Shown here: positions 7,258-15,103 of the stretch, piece after piece
Position numbering within the stretch: the first letter of the stretch is position 1
Layout: each line of letters starts with the position of its first letter
Assembly: GCA_014804655.1 (NCBI GenBank)
Contig: JAAUZK010000033.1
Coordinates: 78,620 to 123,717 of the forward strand
Direction: 5' to 3'
Origin: Lachnospiraceae bacterium
Lineage (GTDB): Bacteria; Bacillota; Clostridia; Lachnospirales; Lachnospiraceae
Length of the DNA: 45,098 nt
The notes under the pieces: model-generated
The model's input: only the letters and a program-made list of their open reading frames with translations
The model's database searches: none
Told to the model about the DNA's origin: nothing
Translations under genes and position numbers: made by a program

Positions 7258-7983
7258 ATGTTCAGAATTGCCATATGTGATGATGAAAGTTTGTTTGCAG
7301 AAGAATTAAAGAAGCTGATTTCTGATTATATGATGGAGAAGGGTCTTGTTTATGAAATAGATATATACACTTCTGGTGAAGCATTGGTTGATTTAGGAAT
7401 CGAAGTGACAAAATATACTGCTGTATTTTTAGACATAAATATGGAGAATATTGATGGCATCAAGGCGGCAGAAAAGATTAGAGAAGTTAGCAGGGAAGTA
7501 TTTATTGTATTTGTAACTGCGTATGTGAATTATTCTTTGGAAGGGTATCGGTTAGAGGCTGTTCGATATTTGCTAAAAAGCAGCACGAACTTTGAAAGTA
7601 CGGTAAATGAATGTGTGGATGCCCTTATGGATAAACTAAATTATTCAGTTGAAAAAAGGGTGTTTGATTTCAAAGAAGGTAAAAGAGAAATATCACTGGA
7701 AAGATTGTTGTATATTGAAAGTAATCTGCATAAGCTTGAGTTTCATGTTATGGAGGATGATATGAAAACCTATACCATGTATGAAACTTTGAATGAATTA
7801 GAAGATAAACTGGCATTAAATGATTTTATAAGAATACATCAAAGTTATCTTGTGAATATAAAGTATATTAAGAATGTTGTAAGATATAAGGTGATATTGA
7901 CAAATGGGGTTGAGCTGGTCATACCAAAGGCGAGATATACATATGTTAAGGAACAGTTTATATCATATCAGGGAGAAGTTTAG
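7258..7983 (+). CDS. AgrA-like LytTR response regulator
   Basis: A 241-residue two-component regulator. Residues 1-125 form a receiver domain: IAICDDE at the N-terminus, the phosphoacceptor Asp59 in AVFLDINMENIDG, and the conserved FVTAY block. Residues about 135-238 form a LytTR DNA-binding domain (LLYIESNLHKLEFHV, then FIRIHQSYLVNIKYI). The kinase gene begins immediately after its stop (TAG then ATG), so the pair is translationally linked. It probably binds 21-bp-spaced direct repeats such as those at 9333-9363 upstream of agrB. The gene is intact. Confidence 0.85.
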   Translation: MFRIAICDDESLFAEELKKLISDYMMEKGLVYEIDIYTSGEALVDLGIEVTKYTAVFLDINMENIDGIKAAEKIREVSREVFIVFVTAYVNYSLEGYRLEAVRYLLKSSTNFESTVNECVDALMDKLNYSVEKRVFDFKEGKREISLERLLYIESNLHKLEFHVMEDDMKTYTMYETLNELEDKLALNDFIRIHQSYLVNIKYIKNVVRYKVILTNGVELVIPKARYTYVKEQFISYQGEV

Positions 7984-9285
7984 ATGTCTGATTTGTTGGC
8001 AGAAATACTGATAATACTTTTTGAAGTGCTTTGCTGCGATATTTTTTTTAAAATATTTGGTAAATTACGTTATAAGGGATGGATTAACATCATTCAGCTG
8101 ATAAGTTTGGAATGTTGTGTGTTTATAGCTGCAAAAGTGTTATCAGACTTATTTATAGTAAAGCAGGTCGTGATGGCTTCAATATTTGCCATGCTTATGT
8201 ACTGGCATATAAAAATAAGCATCAAGAAATCATTTGTATTGGCATTATTATATCAGGCAATGATATTATCTATAGATTATTTGACTTATTTTATAAGTAT
8301 AGAGTTATGTCTTGTCAGTGAAACAGCAGGGAGTAAGTATAGCTTAAAGACTGTTTTGGTTATCCTACTTGGAAAAGCGATTGCCTTTTTATGTGTTCTT
8401 ATTATAGGGAGACAGTTAAGGGAAAAACATACGGATATTCTTGTTGATATAGACTGGCTCAAACTTCTTATTTTTCCAATATTTACAATAATTATCATAG
8501 CAGCAATGATTTCGGTTTTCAGAAATGTGGAAACACCTGAACAGGTCATGCTGTTGCTCATAAGCTCCTTTGGAATGATTGGCATGAATATAGTGGTGTT
8601 CTATTTTATTAATGATATTGTAGATAGAGAAACACAGATGTATGAAGATAGGATTTTCCGACTTCAAGTTAAAAATCAAGCGGCAATGTATCGTTCTATT
8701 TCAGAGAATTTTGACAAACAGAAAAAGAAAACACATGAGTATAAAAACCAGATTTCATGTATTGAGACTTTAGTGAAAAAAAGCCAATTTACAAAATTAG
8801 AGGAATATGTAAGGGGAATTTATAGCAAGTTGGATAAAGAGTTAGATGCTATTGATACTAATAACATAATAGTTAATGCGATCTTGAATACTAAGTATCA
8901 GGAGGCACAGGAAAACGGGATAGTCTTTGTACTACGGATAAATGATTTGTCCGGACTGAGGATCAAAGATGAAGATATAGTTACTATATTATCCAATCTG
9001 CTGAATAATGCGATTGAGGCGTGTAAAAAATGTGACGTTACTAGAAGAGTATTAAAACTGAAGTTTGTTAATGAGAATGGGATGATAAAGATAGGGATTA
9101 GAAATACGTTTGATACTCCAATTCTTTATGAGAATGGAGAAATAAAGTCTACGAAATCAGTGAGGACAGAGGAACACGGAGTAGGAATTAGAAATATCAT
9201 AGAAGTTATTGAGAAGTATGATGGCTCATATGTTATAAAAGATGATGATCATGAGTTCTATTTTTCGATTATTATTCCTAGTTGA
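7984..9285 (+). CDS. AgrC-like sensor histidine kinase
   Basis: A 433-residue kinase. The first about 205 residues contain roughly six hydrophobic helices, the peptide-sensing part in AgrC-type receptors. The dimerisation/phosphoacceptor region has KKKTHEYKNQ with His251. The GHKL ATP-binding domain shows NLLNNAIEAC (338-347) and EHGVGIRNI. It has no gap with the regulator gene upstream and is followed by a hairpin. In intact agr systems this kinase detects a cyclic peptide made by AgrB from AgrD. Here agrB is truncated and no agrD was found, so the receptor may be an orphan that senses peptides from neighbours. That last point is inference. Confidence 0.85.
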   Translation: MSDLLAEILIILFEVLCCDIFFKIFGKLRYKGWINIIQLISLECCVFIAAKVLSDLFIVKQVVMASIFAMLMYWHIKISIKKSFVLALLYQAMILSIDYLTYFISIELCLVSETAGSKYSLKTVLVILLGKAIAFLCVLIIGRQLREKHTDILVDIDWLKLLIFPIFTIIIIAAMISVFRNVETPEQVMLLLISSFGMIGMNIVVFYFINDIVDRETQMYEDRIFRLQVKNQAAMYRSISENFDKQKKKTHEYKNQISCIETLVKKSQFTKLEEYVRGIYSKLDKELDAIDTNNIIVNAILNTKYQEAQENGIVFVLRINDLSGLRIKDEDIVTILSNLLNNAIEACKKCDVTRRVLKLKFVNENGMIKIGIRNTFDTPILYENGEIKSTKSVRTEEHGVGIRNIIEVIEKYDGSYVIKDDDHEFYFSIIIPS

Positions 9286-9308
9286 TAATAGAATATCTTA
9301 TATGTCGG

Positions 9309-9335
9309 ATGACAATAGGATGCCTTTTTTGTCAT
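9309..9335 (+). terminator. hairpin after the kinase gene
   Basis: ATGACAA (9309-9315) pairs with TTGTCAT (9329-9335), with a T-rich loop. It starts 24 bases after the kinase stop and could separate agrAC transcription from agrB. The stem is short and the T run lies within the loop, so the call is weak. Confidence 0.35.
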
Positions 9336-9363
9336 TTTCTGCTCTAAAGATACCATTTTCTGC
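9333..9363 (+). promoter_or_regulatory. 21-bp-spaced direct repeat, candidate LytTR operator of agrB
   Basis: The 10-mer CATTTTCTGC occurs at 9333-9342 and again at 9354-9363, exactly 21 bases start to start. LytTR regulators (AgrA, VirR) are known to bind two direct repeats on one DNA face with about 21-22 bp spacing just upstream of the -35. Here a TTGTTA / TAAACT pair (9372-9377 and 9394-9399) could be the promoter, followed by AAAGGAGGG and agrB at 9425. The likely binder is the LytTR protein encoded at 7258. Confidence 0.55.
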
Positions 9364-9424
9364 AAAGTATATTGTTATGTTTGCGGTTTCCTCTAAACTT
9401 AATACAAAGGAGGGTCGTATATTA

Positions 9425-9724
9425 ATGGTTGAAGAGATAGTATTGAATATAGTAAATCAGATGGAAGCAAAGAAGATGATAGAAGAAGGCAGCAGAGAAT
9501 TTTATGAATATGCTTTGGTTATTATGGCAGAACGCGTAATATCGGTTAGTACTATGTTGATTATTGCCATTATTTTTAAGCAGTTTTTGCCAACCGTTGC
9601 GTTTCTAATGTTTTTTCTTTCACTGAGGAAACGAACCGGGGGCTATCATGCTGATAAGTTCTGGCAGTGCTATCTATTGACAGTCATATCTTACATGATG
9701 TTGGGGTCGAATAGCTCCACATAG
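9425..9724 (+). pseudogene. agrB: agrB-like peptide processing protease, truncated by insertion
   Basis: The start is the ATG after AAAGGAGGG. The frame encodes an AgrB N-terminal half: a helical start, a hydrophobic segment (VSTMLIIAIIFKQFLP) and RKRTGGYHADKFWQC, in which His and Cys are seven residues apart as in the catalytic pair of AgrB. After YMMLG the sequence enters the end of an insertion element and stops at 99 residues. Known AgrB proteins are about 190-200 residues, so the membrane C-terminal half is missing. The catalytic residues remain, but the protein is very likely inactive. No agrD-like short ORF was found on either side of the element. Confidence 0.8.
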
Positions 9725-11553
9725 CACCTTGAAAATTTCACATAGTCTATCATTCTGCCGTCTTCCCTGTTACAATAAACAACAGAAGGGCGGGTGGCTA
9801 CAATGGCATTTAAAATAAACGATGTACAGCAGTATTCTTTGACAGACAGCTTCAGCGGACTTACCTCAAGAGAACAAAAAGCTCTGGAAAATTCATGGGC
9901 CAAGGTATTCGCCGATGATATTTTTCCGGCAATCGATGAAGAGCCTTTCAGGGTTCTTTACTCAGAAAGAACGCAGTCACGCGGCAATACACCGGTAAAT
10001 ATCTGCATCGGCGCAATGATCATAAAAGAAATGTTCCAGATTTCAGATGATGAAATCGTTGAGAGCCTAATGCTTGACATCCGCTTCCAGTACGCACTCC
10101 ATACGACCAGTTTTGAGGAGCAGCCCCTCAGCGACAAGTCTCTCAGCCGCTTCCGGAACCGCTGTTATGAGTACGAAACGGTTTATGGAGTGGACCTGCT
10201 CCATGACTGCATCACCGGTCTGGGCAGGCAGATTGCAGAAATAATGGAAATCAGCCCCAGAATACGCCGGATGGATTCTTTAATGATTGAAGCAAACATT
10301 AAAAAACTCAGCCGTGCGGAACTGTTATATACCTGTGTTTCAAAGTTTGTAAAATACCTGCATAAAAACGGTTTTGAATCCCTGCTTACCGGTCTGGAAC
10401 ATTACTATGACCCCAATGACTTCAACCGGACATTTTATTATAGTAACAGCAGCAAAACAGATGACTGCATAAGGATGATTTTGGATGATGCGGACATGCT
10501 GCTTGGCCTGTGCGGCCGTGAATTCGATGATGCCACGGAATACCAGCTCCTGATAAGATGCCTGTCAGAGCAGACGGTTGTAGAAGATGCCGTCCGCAGG
10601 CTGAAAACAAAAGGGGAAGGCGGAATGGATTCGTCTGTACTGCAGAACCCATCTGACCCGGATGCCACTTTCCGTGAAAAGGCAGGGAAAACATATCAGG
10701 GATATGCGGCTAACATAGACGAATCCGTAGGGGCAAACGGTTCAGTTATCACGGATTATCAGCTGGAACAGAATAATTATCCGGACAGCCGGTTTCTCAA
10801 AGACAGCCTTGAAAGGAACGGAAGCTTCGCGGAGAAATCTACCCTTGTTACGGATGGGGCTTATTTCGGGGAAGAGAACAGCCTGCTTGCCCGGAGGAAG
10901 AATGTAACCCTTGTCACAACCGATATCCCGGGCATTGAAGTTCCTGACATCTATGCGGATTTTAAACTGAATGAAGCCGGGAACCGCATACTGGAATGTC
11001 CTGCCGGCTACAGGCCAGGGAGCAGCAGCTGTTCAACAAACGGAAATGGCCATATTTATGCTTCGTTTTCCAGGGAACAGTGCCTGAACTGCCCTCATAA
11101 AGAACAATGCCGTGCCAAAGTGCATAAAAATGTATGTTCCGTGACAATATCAGCAAAAGGGACATTCCGGGCAAAGACCAGACGGCTGATGGGGAGCGAC
11201 GAATTCCGTATGCTGGCCCGTATACGGAATGGAGCAGAGACAATACCGTCCATGCTCCGCCGGATATATGGAACAGACCGGATGGCCGTCAGGGGACTGA
11301 TAAAGACCCGCCTGTACTTTGGATGTAAAGTTGCAGCCTTAAATGTGAGAAAGCTGTTCACATTCAGAAGCGGCAGGGGGCATTATGCCCAAAATCCATT
11401 GCTGATGGCACAGGGATAGTTTGAAAACTGGGGAAATATATCCGACCAGCCTCAAATAAATGTCGGTAAAACATAAAATGATAAATTGTGTGAAATTTTC
11501 AAGGTGCTTATATAAAATGCAGATCGAATATGGTTTTATTCGACCCCAACATC
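9697..11553 (+). mobile_element. IS1182-like insertion sequence inside agrB
   Basis: A single transposase gene is bracketed by two nested inverted repeats. The inner pair, 19 bases beginning GCACCTTGAAAATTTCACA, lies at 9724-9742 and inverted at 11489-11507. The outer pair, 17 bases starting GATGTTGGGG, lies at 9697-9713 and inverted at 11537-11553. The gap between outer and inner pairs is 10 bases on the left and 29 on the right, and partial similarity continues outside the outer pair. The true ends are therefore uncertain by tens of bases. No target duplication was recognised. The right flank holds a small palindrome (TCGAATA ... TATTCGA). Confidence 0.7.
9803..11419 (+). CDS. IS1182-family transposase
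   Basis: A 538-residue DDE transposase; a GTG three codons upstream (9794) is an alternative start. The N-terminal DUF772-like domain includes ICIGAMIIKEMFQISDDE and PLSDKSLSRFRNR. The catalytic region contains LVTDGAYFGEENS, and a cysteine knot (CLNCPHKEQCRAKVH) precedes the C-terminal GAETIPSMLRRIYG block. Length and domain order fit intact IS1182-type transposases (DDE_Tnp_1_6). The frame has no interruption, so the element may still be mobile. Codon use is more GC-rich than the flanking agr genes. Confidence 0.85.
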   Translation: MAFKINDVQQYSLTDSFSGLTSREQKALENSWAKVFADDIFPAIDEEPFRVLYSERTQSRGNTPVNICIGAMIIKEMFQISDDEIVESLMLDIRFQYALHTTSFEEQPLSDKSLSRFRNRCYEYETVYGVDLLHDCITGLGRQIAEIMEISPRIRRMDSLMIEANIKKLSRAELLYTCVSKFVKYLHKNGFESLLTGLEHYYDPNDFNRTFYYSNSSKTDDCIRMILDDADMLLGLCGREFDDATEYQLLIRCLSEQTVVEDAVRRLKTKGEGGMDSSVLQNPSDPDATFREKAGKTYQGYAANIDESVGANGSVITDYQLEQNNYPDSRFLKDSLERNGSFAEKSTLVTDGAYFGEENSLLARRKNVTLVTTDIPGIEVPDIYADFKLNEAGNRILECPAGYRPGSSSCSTNGNGHIYASFSREQCLNCPHKEQCRAKVHKNVCSVTISAKGTFRAKTRRLMGSDEFRMLARIRNGAETIPSMLRRIYGTDRMAVRGLIKTRLYFGCKVAALNVRKLFTFRSGRGHYAQNPLLMAQG

Positions 11554-11809
11554 TTAAGATTCGAGTGTCAAAAGATGCTGTGAAAGGCTGTAAAGGCAGA
11601 TTGCGCAATTTGCTTTCTTTGTTTATAAAAAGCACCTTTTTACACCCGAATCCTATAAAATAAATATTTGCTCAATTATATGACACGCTGATGTCACATT
11701 TAATCTGCTATCATGTTTTCATAATACACCGCAGCCCGTTGAATTGCAAATTACTACTATACAGCACATACCAAGGCTCGCGGAAATCAACTCACAGGAG
11801 GACAATAGA
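11554..11809. other. spacer between IS and zinc-ribbon gene
   Basis: No intact gene. A short frame ending near 11663 gives a basic, unrecognised peptide and may be left from sequence interrupted by the insertion. It does not resemble the missing half of AgrB. A small inverted repeat TGACA(6)TGTCA occurs near 11680-11695. The ribosome site CAGGAGG of the zinc-ribbon gene closes the region. Confidence 0.4.
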
Positions 11810-12079
11810 ATGGACACGAAAACAGAATTGAAAATCTGCCAGAGCTGCGGTATGCCGATGCAGGAGGATCAGTACGGAACCAATCAGGACGGAAGCAAAA
11901 ACGAGATGTATTGTTGCTACTGCTATAAGGACGGTGCTTTCGTGCAGGACTGCACGATGGAGGAAATGGCGGACTTCTGCGCACCCTTTGAGGTCGAGGG
12001 CGGACGCAGTAAGACGATCGAGGAAGCAAAAGCGGGGCTGATGCAGTATTTTGCTACATTGGGGCGGTGGAAGGCTTAA
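11810..12079 (+). CDS. small zinc-ribbon protein
   Basis: An 89-residue protein; ATG 11810 follows CAGGAGGACAATAG. The N-terminal half has ICQSCGMPM and MYCCYCYKDGAFVQDC, the paired CXXC pattern of a small zinc-ribbon family seen widely in Firmicutes. The second half is a helix starting MEEMADFCAPF. The function of this family is unknown. The 3' end of the gene and its terminator recur in decayed form at 15139-15410 and 28617-28744. This is therefore the only intact copy of a sequence that brackets the defence island. Confidence 0.75.
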   Translation: MDTKTELKICQSCGMPMQEDQYGTNQDGSKNEMYCCYCYKDGAFVQDCTMEEMADFCAPFEVEGGRSKTIEEAKAGLMQYFATLGRWKA

Positions 12080-12100
12080 ATTACTCTGCTCTGACATAAG

Positions 12101-12144
12101 AAATATCAGCATATATTTTTAGGCAAGATATATGCTGATATTTT
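12101..12144 (+). terminator. terminator of the zinc-ribbon gene
   Basis: AAATATCAGCATATAT (12101-12116) pairs with ATATATGCTGATATTT (12128-12143), a perfect 16-bp stem with an 11-base loop and a short T run. It lies 21 bases after the stop and also serves the convergent secB-like gene. The related copy at 15334-15375 keeps the stem through paired changes. Confidence 0.8.
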
Positions 12145-12172
12145 CATCCCTGTGTGATTCTCGAATTTCTGC

Positions 12173-12604
12173 TTATGTCTCTTCCTTAATCTTAGTTACG
12201 CTTGGAGCCAATACCAGAGGTGGTTGCCCAAATGAAGATGTTATCTGTGCAATCAAAAGAGTAATTCGACTCATCAAATTACCAGTTACAAAATCTCCAT
12301 TTTCTCTAAATTCCTCAGCCAGATCCATTTCACGCCAATTATACTCATTTATTTTTTGCGGATCAAATCGCAAATCTGCTCCAAATGCTACCGATAATCG
12401 AAACATTTTCTCCGGATCAAAAGTTAAGCTTCTGGTAACAATTATCCTAATTTCGTTGTTTTCGTTGATCTCTGCAGTTATATTATCTGTACAATTTATA
12501 AAAAACTCTTGTTCTGATATGATGCTATCTATTCGATCATAAGTTATTTTGTGCAAATAAAATTCTTGTTCCTGCAAAAAATACTCAGATAAATTTTTTA
12601 TCAT
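12173..12604 (-). CDS. SecB-like chaperone of a toxin-antitoxin-chaperone operon
   Basis: A 143-residue protein translated 3 bases after the hicB stop. The C-terminal part, NLMSRITLLIAQITSSFGQ followed by PPLVLAPSV, aligns with the SecB pattern (REIISSLT..GFPPLLLPPV). The preceding part is made of alternating strands (NEIRIIVTRSLTF) as expected for the SecB fold. Firmicutes normally have no housekeeping SecB. Known SecB-like proteins in toxin-antitoxin-chaperone systems fold and stabilise an aggregation-prone antitoxin through its C-terminal tail. The position as third gene after hicA and hicB fits that role well. Function here is inferred from fold pattern and context. Confidence 0.7.
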   Translation of the reverse strand: MIKNLSEYFLQEQEFYLHKITYDRIDSIISEQEFFINCTDNITAEINENNEIRIIVTRSLTFDPEKMFRLSVAFGADLRFDPQKINEYNWREMDLAEEFRENGDFVTGNLMSRITLLIAQITSSFGQPPLVLAPSVTKIKEET

Positions 12605-12607
12605 TTA

Positions 12608-13126
12608 TTATGACCTCGTTTCTTGATATGACATTTTAATATTTGAAGAAGCATGTCCACTAAAGGGAATAATTTTTGATTCCGGCATGATCTGTTCCGG
12701 ATATTCTTTATTATAAATCCTTTGAGTTGCTAAAGCAAATGATAAAACGCGAATTGTTTGTTGCAACTCCGTATTCGTTACCACTGTTTCTCCGACATAT
12801 GTTTGGATTGCCCTTTCCACTGTTGCATTTAAGGATTCTCCATTTTTTGATGCCAAAACAGCTAATTTTTTATGCAGGTCCGGATCTATTCTAACATTAA
12901 AAGTTCCCTTGTATTCTTTATCAGGTTCCTTTCCTACTTCCTTACAAAACTCCAAATAATCATCAACAGCCGTATGAAACTCTTCTTCAATTGCTTTGGG
13001 ATCATTGCTCTCAAAATTGACAAAATCATTTATCCCTTCTATTTTTCCACGCAATGTATATGTTTCAGCATCAAACTCAATTGTTGTATGGTATCCTTTG
13101 TATTCTAAAATATTTTTTTTAATCAT
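12608..13126 (-). CDS. hicB: HicB-family antitoxin with C-terminal extension
   Basis: A 172-residue antitoxin overlapping the toxin gene by ATGA. Residues 10-65 form the HicB partial RNase-H-like fold (YHTTIEFDAETYTLRGKI, then EEFHTAVDDYLEFC). Residues 72-110 form a ribbon-helix-helix domain (YKGTFNVRIDPDLHKKLA followed by LNATVERAIQTYV). About 60 more residues (111-172) follow, which usual HicB proteins lack; their composition looks flexible. In chaperone-dependent systems such a tail is the chaperone-addiction segment, and I infer that role here because a SecB-like gene follows. It likely represses its own operon through the palindrome at 13403-13423. Confidence 0.8.
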   Translation of the reverse strand: MIKKNILEYKGYHTTIEFDAETYTLRGKIEGINDFVNFESNDPKAIEEEFHTAVDDYLEFCKEVGKEPDKEYKGTFNVRIDPDLHKKLAVLASKNGESLNATVERAIQTYVGETVVTNTELQQTIRVLSFALATQRIYNKEYPEQIMPESKIIPFSGHASSNIKMSYQETRS

Positions 13127-13380
13127 AATTCACCTATATCCTTTAAGTAATCAACCAAATCACTTACTGCACCTCTGTTCATTTCATCTCCCGGATGAGG
13201 CTTGTGTAACAAAATCACAGCCTTATCTTCTTCCCTGAAAAAGCAAACTCTCGACCCTGATGTTTTTCCTTTATTCCGCTCTTCAAATCCAATCTTGCCA
13301 AGCAAATATTTTGCTTCTGTGTAAGTATAGTCGGCAGGCTTTTGTAATATGCGTTCTTTTGCTTTTTCATATTTACTCAT
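13123..13380 (-). CDS. hicA: HicA-family mRNA interferase toxin
   Basis: An 85-residue protein with the HicA arrangement: YTEAKYLLGKIGF, then GSRVCFF and the signature VILLHKPHPGDEM containing the expected catalytic histidine. HicA toxins cleave mRNA and are neutralised by direct binding of HicB. It is the first gene of the operon, read from a near-consensus promoter, with GAGGTGA as ribosome site. The stop overlaps the hicB start, coupling toxin and antitoxin translation. The gene is intact. Confidence 0.8.
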   Translation of the reverse strand: MSKYEKAKERILQKPADYTYTEAKYLLGKIGFEERNKGKTSGSRVCFFREEDKAVILLHKPHPGDEMNRGAVSDLVDYLKDIGEL

Positions 13381-13402
13381 TATTTATAGCGCTCACCTCT
13401 TT

Positions 13403-13451
13403 TGCAACTAATTATTAGTTGCATATTACATTCTTTTACAGCATATGTCAA
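13403..13451 (-). promoter_or_regulatory. hicAB-secB promoter with palindromic operator
   Basis: On the minus strand TTGACA (13451-13446) and TAATAT (13428-13423) are 17 bases apart, a near-consensus promoter. A perfect 21-base palindrome, TGCAACTAAT-T-ATTAGTTGCA (13403-13423), abuts the -10 and covers the transcription start. This is the expected place for repression by the ribbon-helix-helix domain of HicB. The sites are read directly; the binding protein is inferred. Confidence 0.75.
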
Positions 13452-13547
13452 TGCTTTAACTAAATATTCACATAAAAATCTGATGGGCTTTGTCTTTAAT
13501 ATTAACTTTTGCTAACTAAAATTGTTTACATTTACCCTGGAAAACAT

Positions 13548-13577
13548 TTGTCAAAGAACACTAAATTGTAATATACT
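13548..13577 (+). promoter_or_regulatory. promoter of the phosphatase-like gene
   Basis: TTGTCA (13548-13553) and TATACT (13572-13577) are separated by 18 bases, 16 bases upstream of the ATG at 13593. The short leader leaves room only for a weak GGTGAT ribosome site. Confidence 0.45.
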
Positions 13578-13592
13578 CTTTATGGTGATAAT

Positions 13593-13913
13593 ATGAATCT
13601 ACTTTTCTTATGCAGTCAAAATAAAAGGCGTAGTCTGACCGCCGAGAGGATCTTCGATGGTCAAAACGGGCATCATGCGCGTTCAGCGGGTACAGAGCAG
13701 AACGCAAGAATCAAAGTTACTCCTGGGCTTCTCGGATGGGCGGATATCATTTTCTGTATGGAGAAAAAGCATATGCGAAGAATCCAGGCAAAATATTCTG
13801 ACATAATTGCCGATAAGCAATTGGTCTGCCTTTACATCAGTGATGATTATGAATTTATGGACAGAGAATTACAGGAACTGCTTAGAAGTTATGTTGATGA
13901 ATATATTCAGTAA
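13593..13913 (+). CDS. low-molecular-weight phosphatase-like protein
   Basis: A 106-residue protein beginning MNLLFLCSQNKRRSLTAE. The CX5R phosphate loop (C7 to R13) and the GLLGWADIIFCME segment match a short family related to low-molecular-weight tyrosine phosphatases. It lacks the DP acid motif of classical members and is shorter than their about 150 residues. The physiological substrate is unknown. It is monocistronic and sits between the hicAB-secB operon and the convergent XRE-methyltransferase gene. Confidence 0.65.
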   Translation: MNLLFLCSQNKRRSLTAERIFDGQNGHHARSAGTEQNARIKVTPGLLGWADIIFCMEKKHMRRIQAKYSDIIADKQLVCLYISDDYEFMDRELQELLRSYVDEYIQ

Positions 13914-13970
13914 CATTTCCTATTGCAGATAGTAGTTACTTAAAAACTCATTTTGCATACAATCCACAAC

Positions 13971-15038
13971 TCACATTTTCCTCGCCTTAATAACGAAAAC
14001 CGTGGGCAGCATCAATGCTTTTTTGCCGAAATCATCATCCGCCGCCATTGCTTTTTCCCTGTCGATTTCTTCAACCAGTTTTTCGATAACAAAGCCGTTA
14101 TCCGCCAATGCATTAATATATGTACTCATCATACGGTTAGACAGCATGATCTCTTTACCGCCCATCCCGGCGCGATACCACTCTTCATTAAAATAGGAAT
14201 TGCTGAAAATCAGGCTGCTGTTATCAATTGACACGCACTTATGAATCGGATGCGACCAGCCGAAGACAAATGCTCCGCCCTTTTTCAAATATGAATAAAT
14301 ATGCCTGAAGGTTTTATCCAAATCCGTCGACCAGCCGATTCCGTATACAGAATAAACCAGATCAAAATATTCGGTTGGTAATCCGCATTCTTCTTCCATA
14401 GGTGAACAGACAAGTTCTGCGTTGACTTCCTGTGATTTAAGAAAATTCTTTGTACGTTCAATTTGATCTGCGGATATATCCAGTCCCCACAATTCAGCGG
14501 CCCCTGAATCAGCGGCATACTTTAAAGAGCGACCATTACCGCAGCCGATTTCAAGCACTTTTGCCCCAGACAAATCTCCGAGTAATTTCAGCTTGTCCTC
14601 TGACGGGAAAAAATTTCCCCAACTGGGCAAAGCAGTTGCGCCTAAGAATTCGCTGCCTATAGTACTCCAAAATTCTGTATTTGTCTTATGCGCTTCATCT
14701 GCAGACATTTCGACATTATTCACACAGCCTAAAACCTTGCCGCCAACAATGTTCTTTTTCATTTTTTCCGCTTCTTTTACGAGTTCCATCATATTTTCCT
14801 CTGCCTTCTTCTTATAGTCAGCGTCGCTCAGTTTTTCACCCGAAAACAACTCATTAAGACTGATGTTAAGAATTCTGCAGATCGGCTGCATGAAGGACAA
14901 TTCTGGCATACCATTGCCGCATTCCCACTTGCTGACAGTTTTATCACTAATGCCCAGAGCATCAGCAAATTCGCGCTGGGTCAGCTTCTGCTGTCTTCTC
15001 ATTTTGGCAATAAATCTGCCTATTTTAACCTGATCCAT
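13971..15038 (-). CDS. XRE-family regulator fused to SAM-dependent methyltransferase
   Basis: A 355-residue fusion preceded by AAAGGTGG. Residues 1-65 form an XRE helix-turn-helix (LTQREFADALGISDKTVSKW). A linker of about 70 residues contains a charged helix. Residues about 140-350 are a class I methyltransferase with AKVLEIGCGNGRSLKYAA (motif I, SAM binding), LWGLDISADQIE (motif II) and the FDLVYSVYGIGW block. The methyl acceptor is unknown. The fusion suggests a regulator that also methylates a small molecule or protein. A 13-base palindrome upstream (15104-15116) is a candidate autoregulatory operator. The gene is intact and convergent with the phosphatase-like gene. Confidence 0.8.
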   Translation of the reverse strand: MDQVKIGRFIAKMRRQQKLTQREFADALGISDKTVSKWECGNGMPELSFMQPICRILNISLNELFSGEKLSDADYKKKAEENMMELVKEAEKMKKNIVGGKVLGCVNNVEMSADEAHKTNTEFWSTIGSEFLGATALPSWGNFFPSEDKLKLLGDLSGAKVLEIGCGNGRSLKYAADSGAAELWGLDISADQIERTKNFLKSQEVNAELVCSPMEEECGLPTEYFDLVYSVYGIGWSTDLDKTFRHIYSYLKKGGAFVFGWSHPIHKCVSIDNSSLIFSNSYFNEEWYRAGMGGKEIMLSNRMMSTYINALADNGFVIEKLVEEIDREKAMAADDDFGKKALMLPTVFVIKARKM

Positions 15039-15103
15039 GTCGGCACCACCTTTTTACAAATTTCCATGAAGATATTATATGATAGCCAGCGGAAGAATCA
15101 CAC

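Noticed and set aside
11554..11663. Possible continuation of agrB or an agrD gene to the right of the insertion element
   Set aside because: No frame shows the AgrB C-terminal membrane helices or an AgrD-like leader and cysteine/serine core, so the rest of agrB appears lost, not merely split.
13593..13913. Phosphatase-like protein considered as arsenate reductase
   Set aside because: It lacks the additional cysteines and length of ArsC and has no arsenic resistance neighbours.
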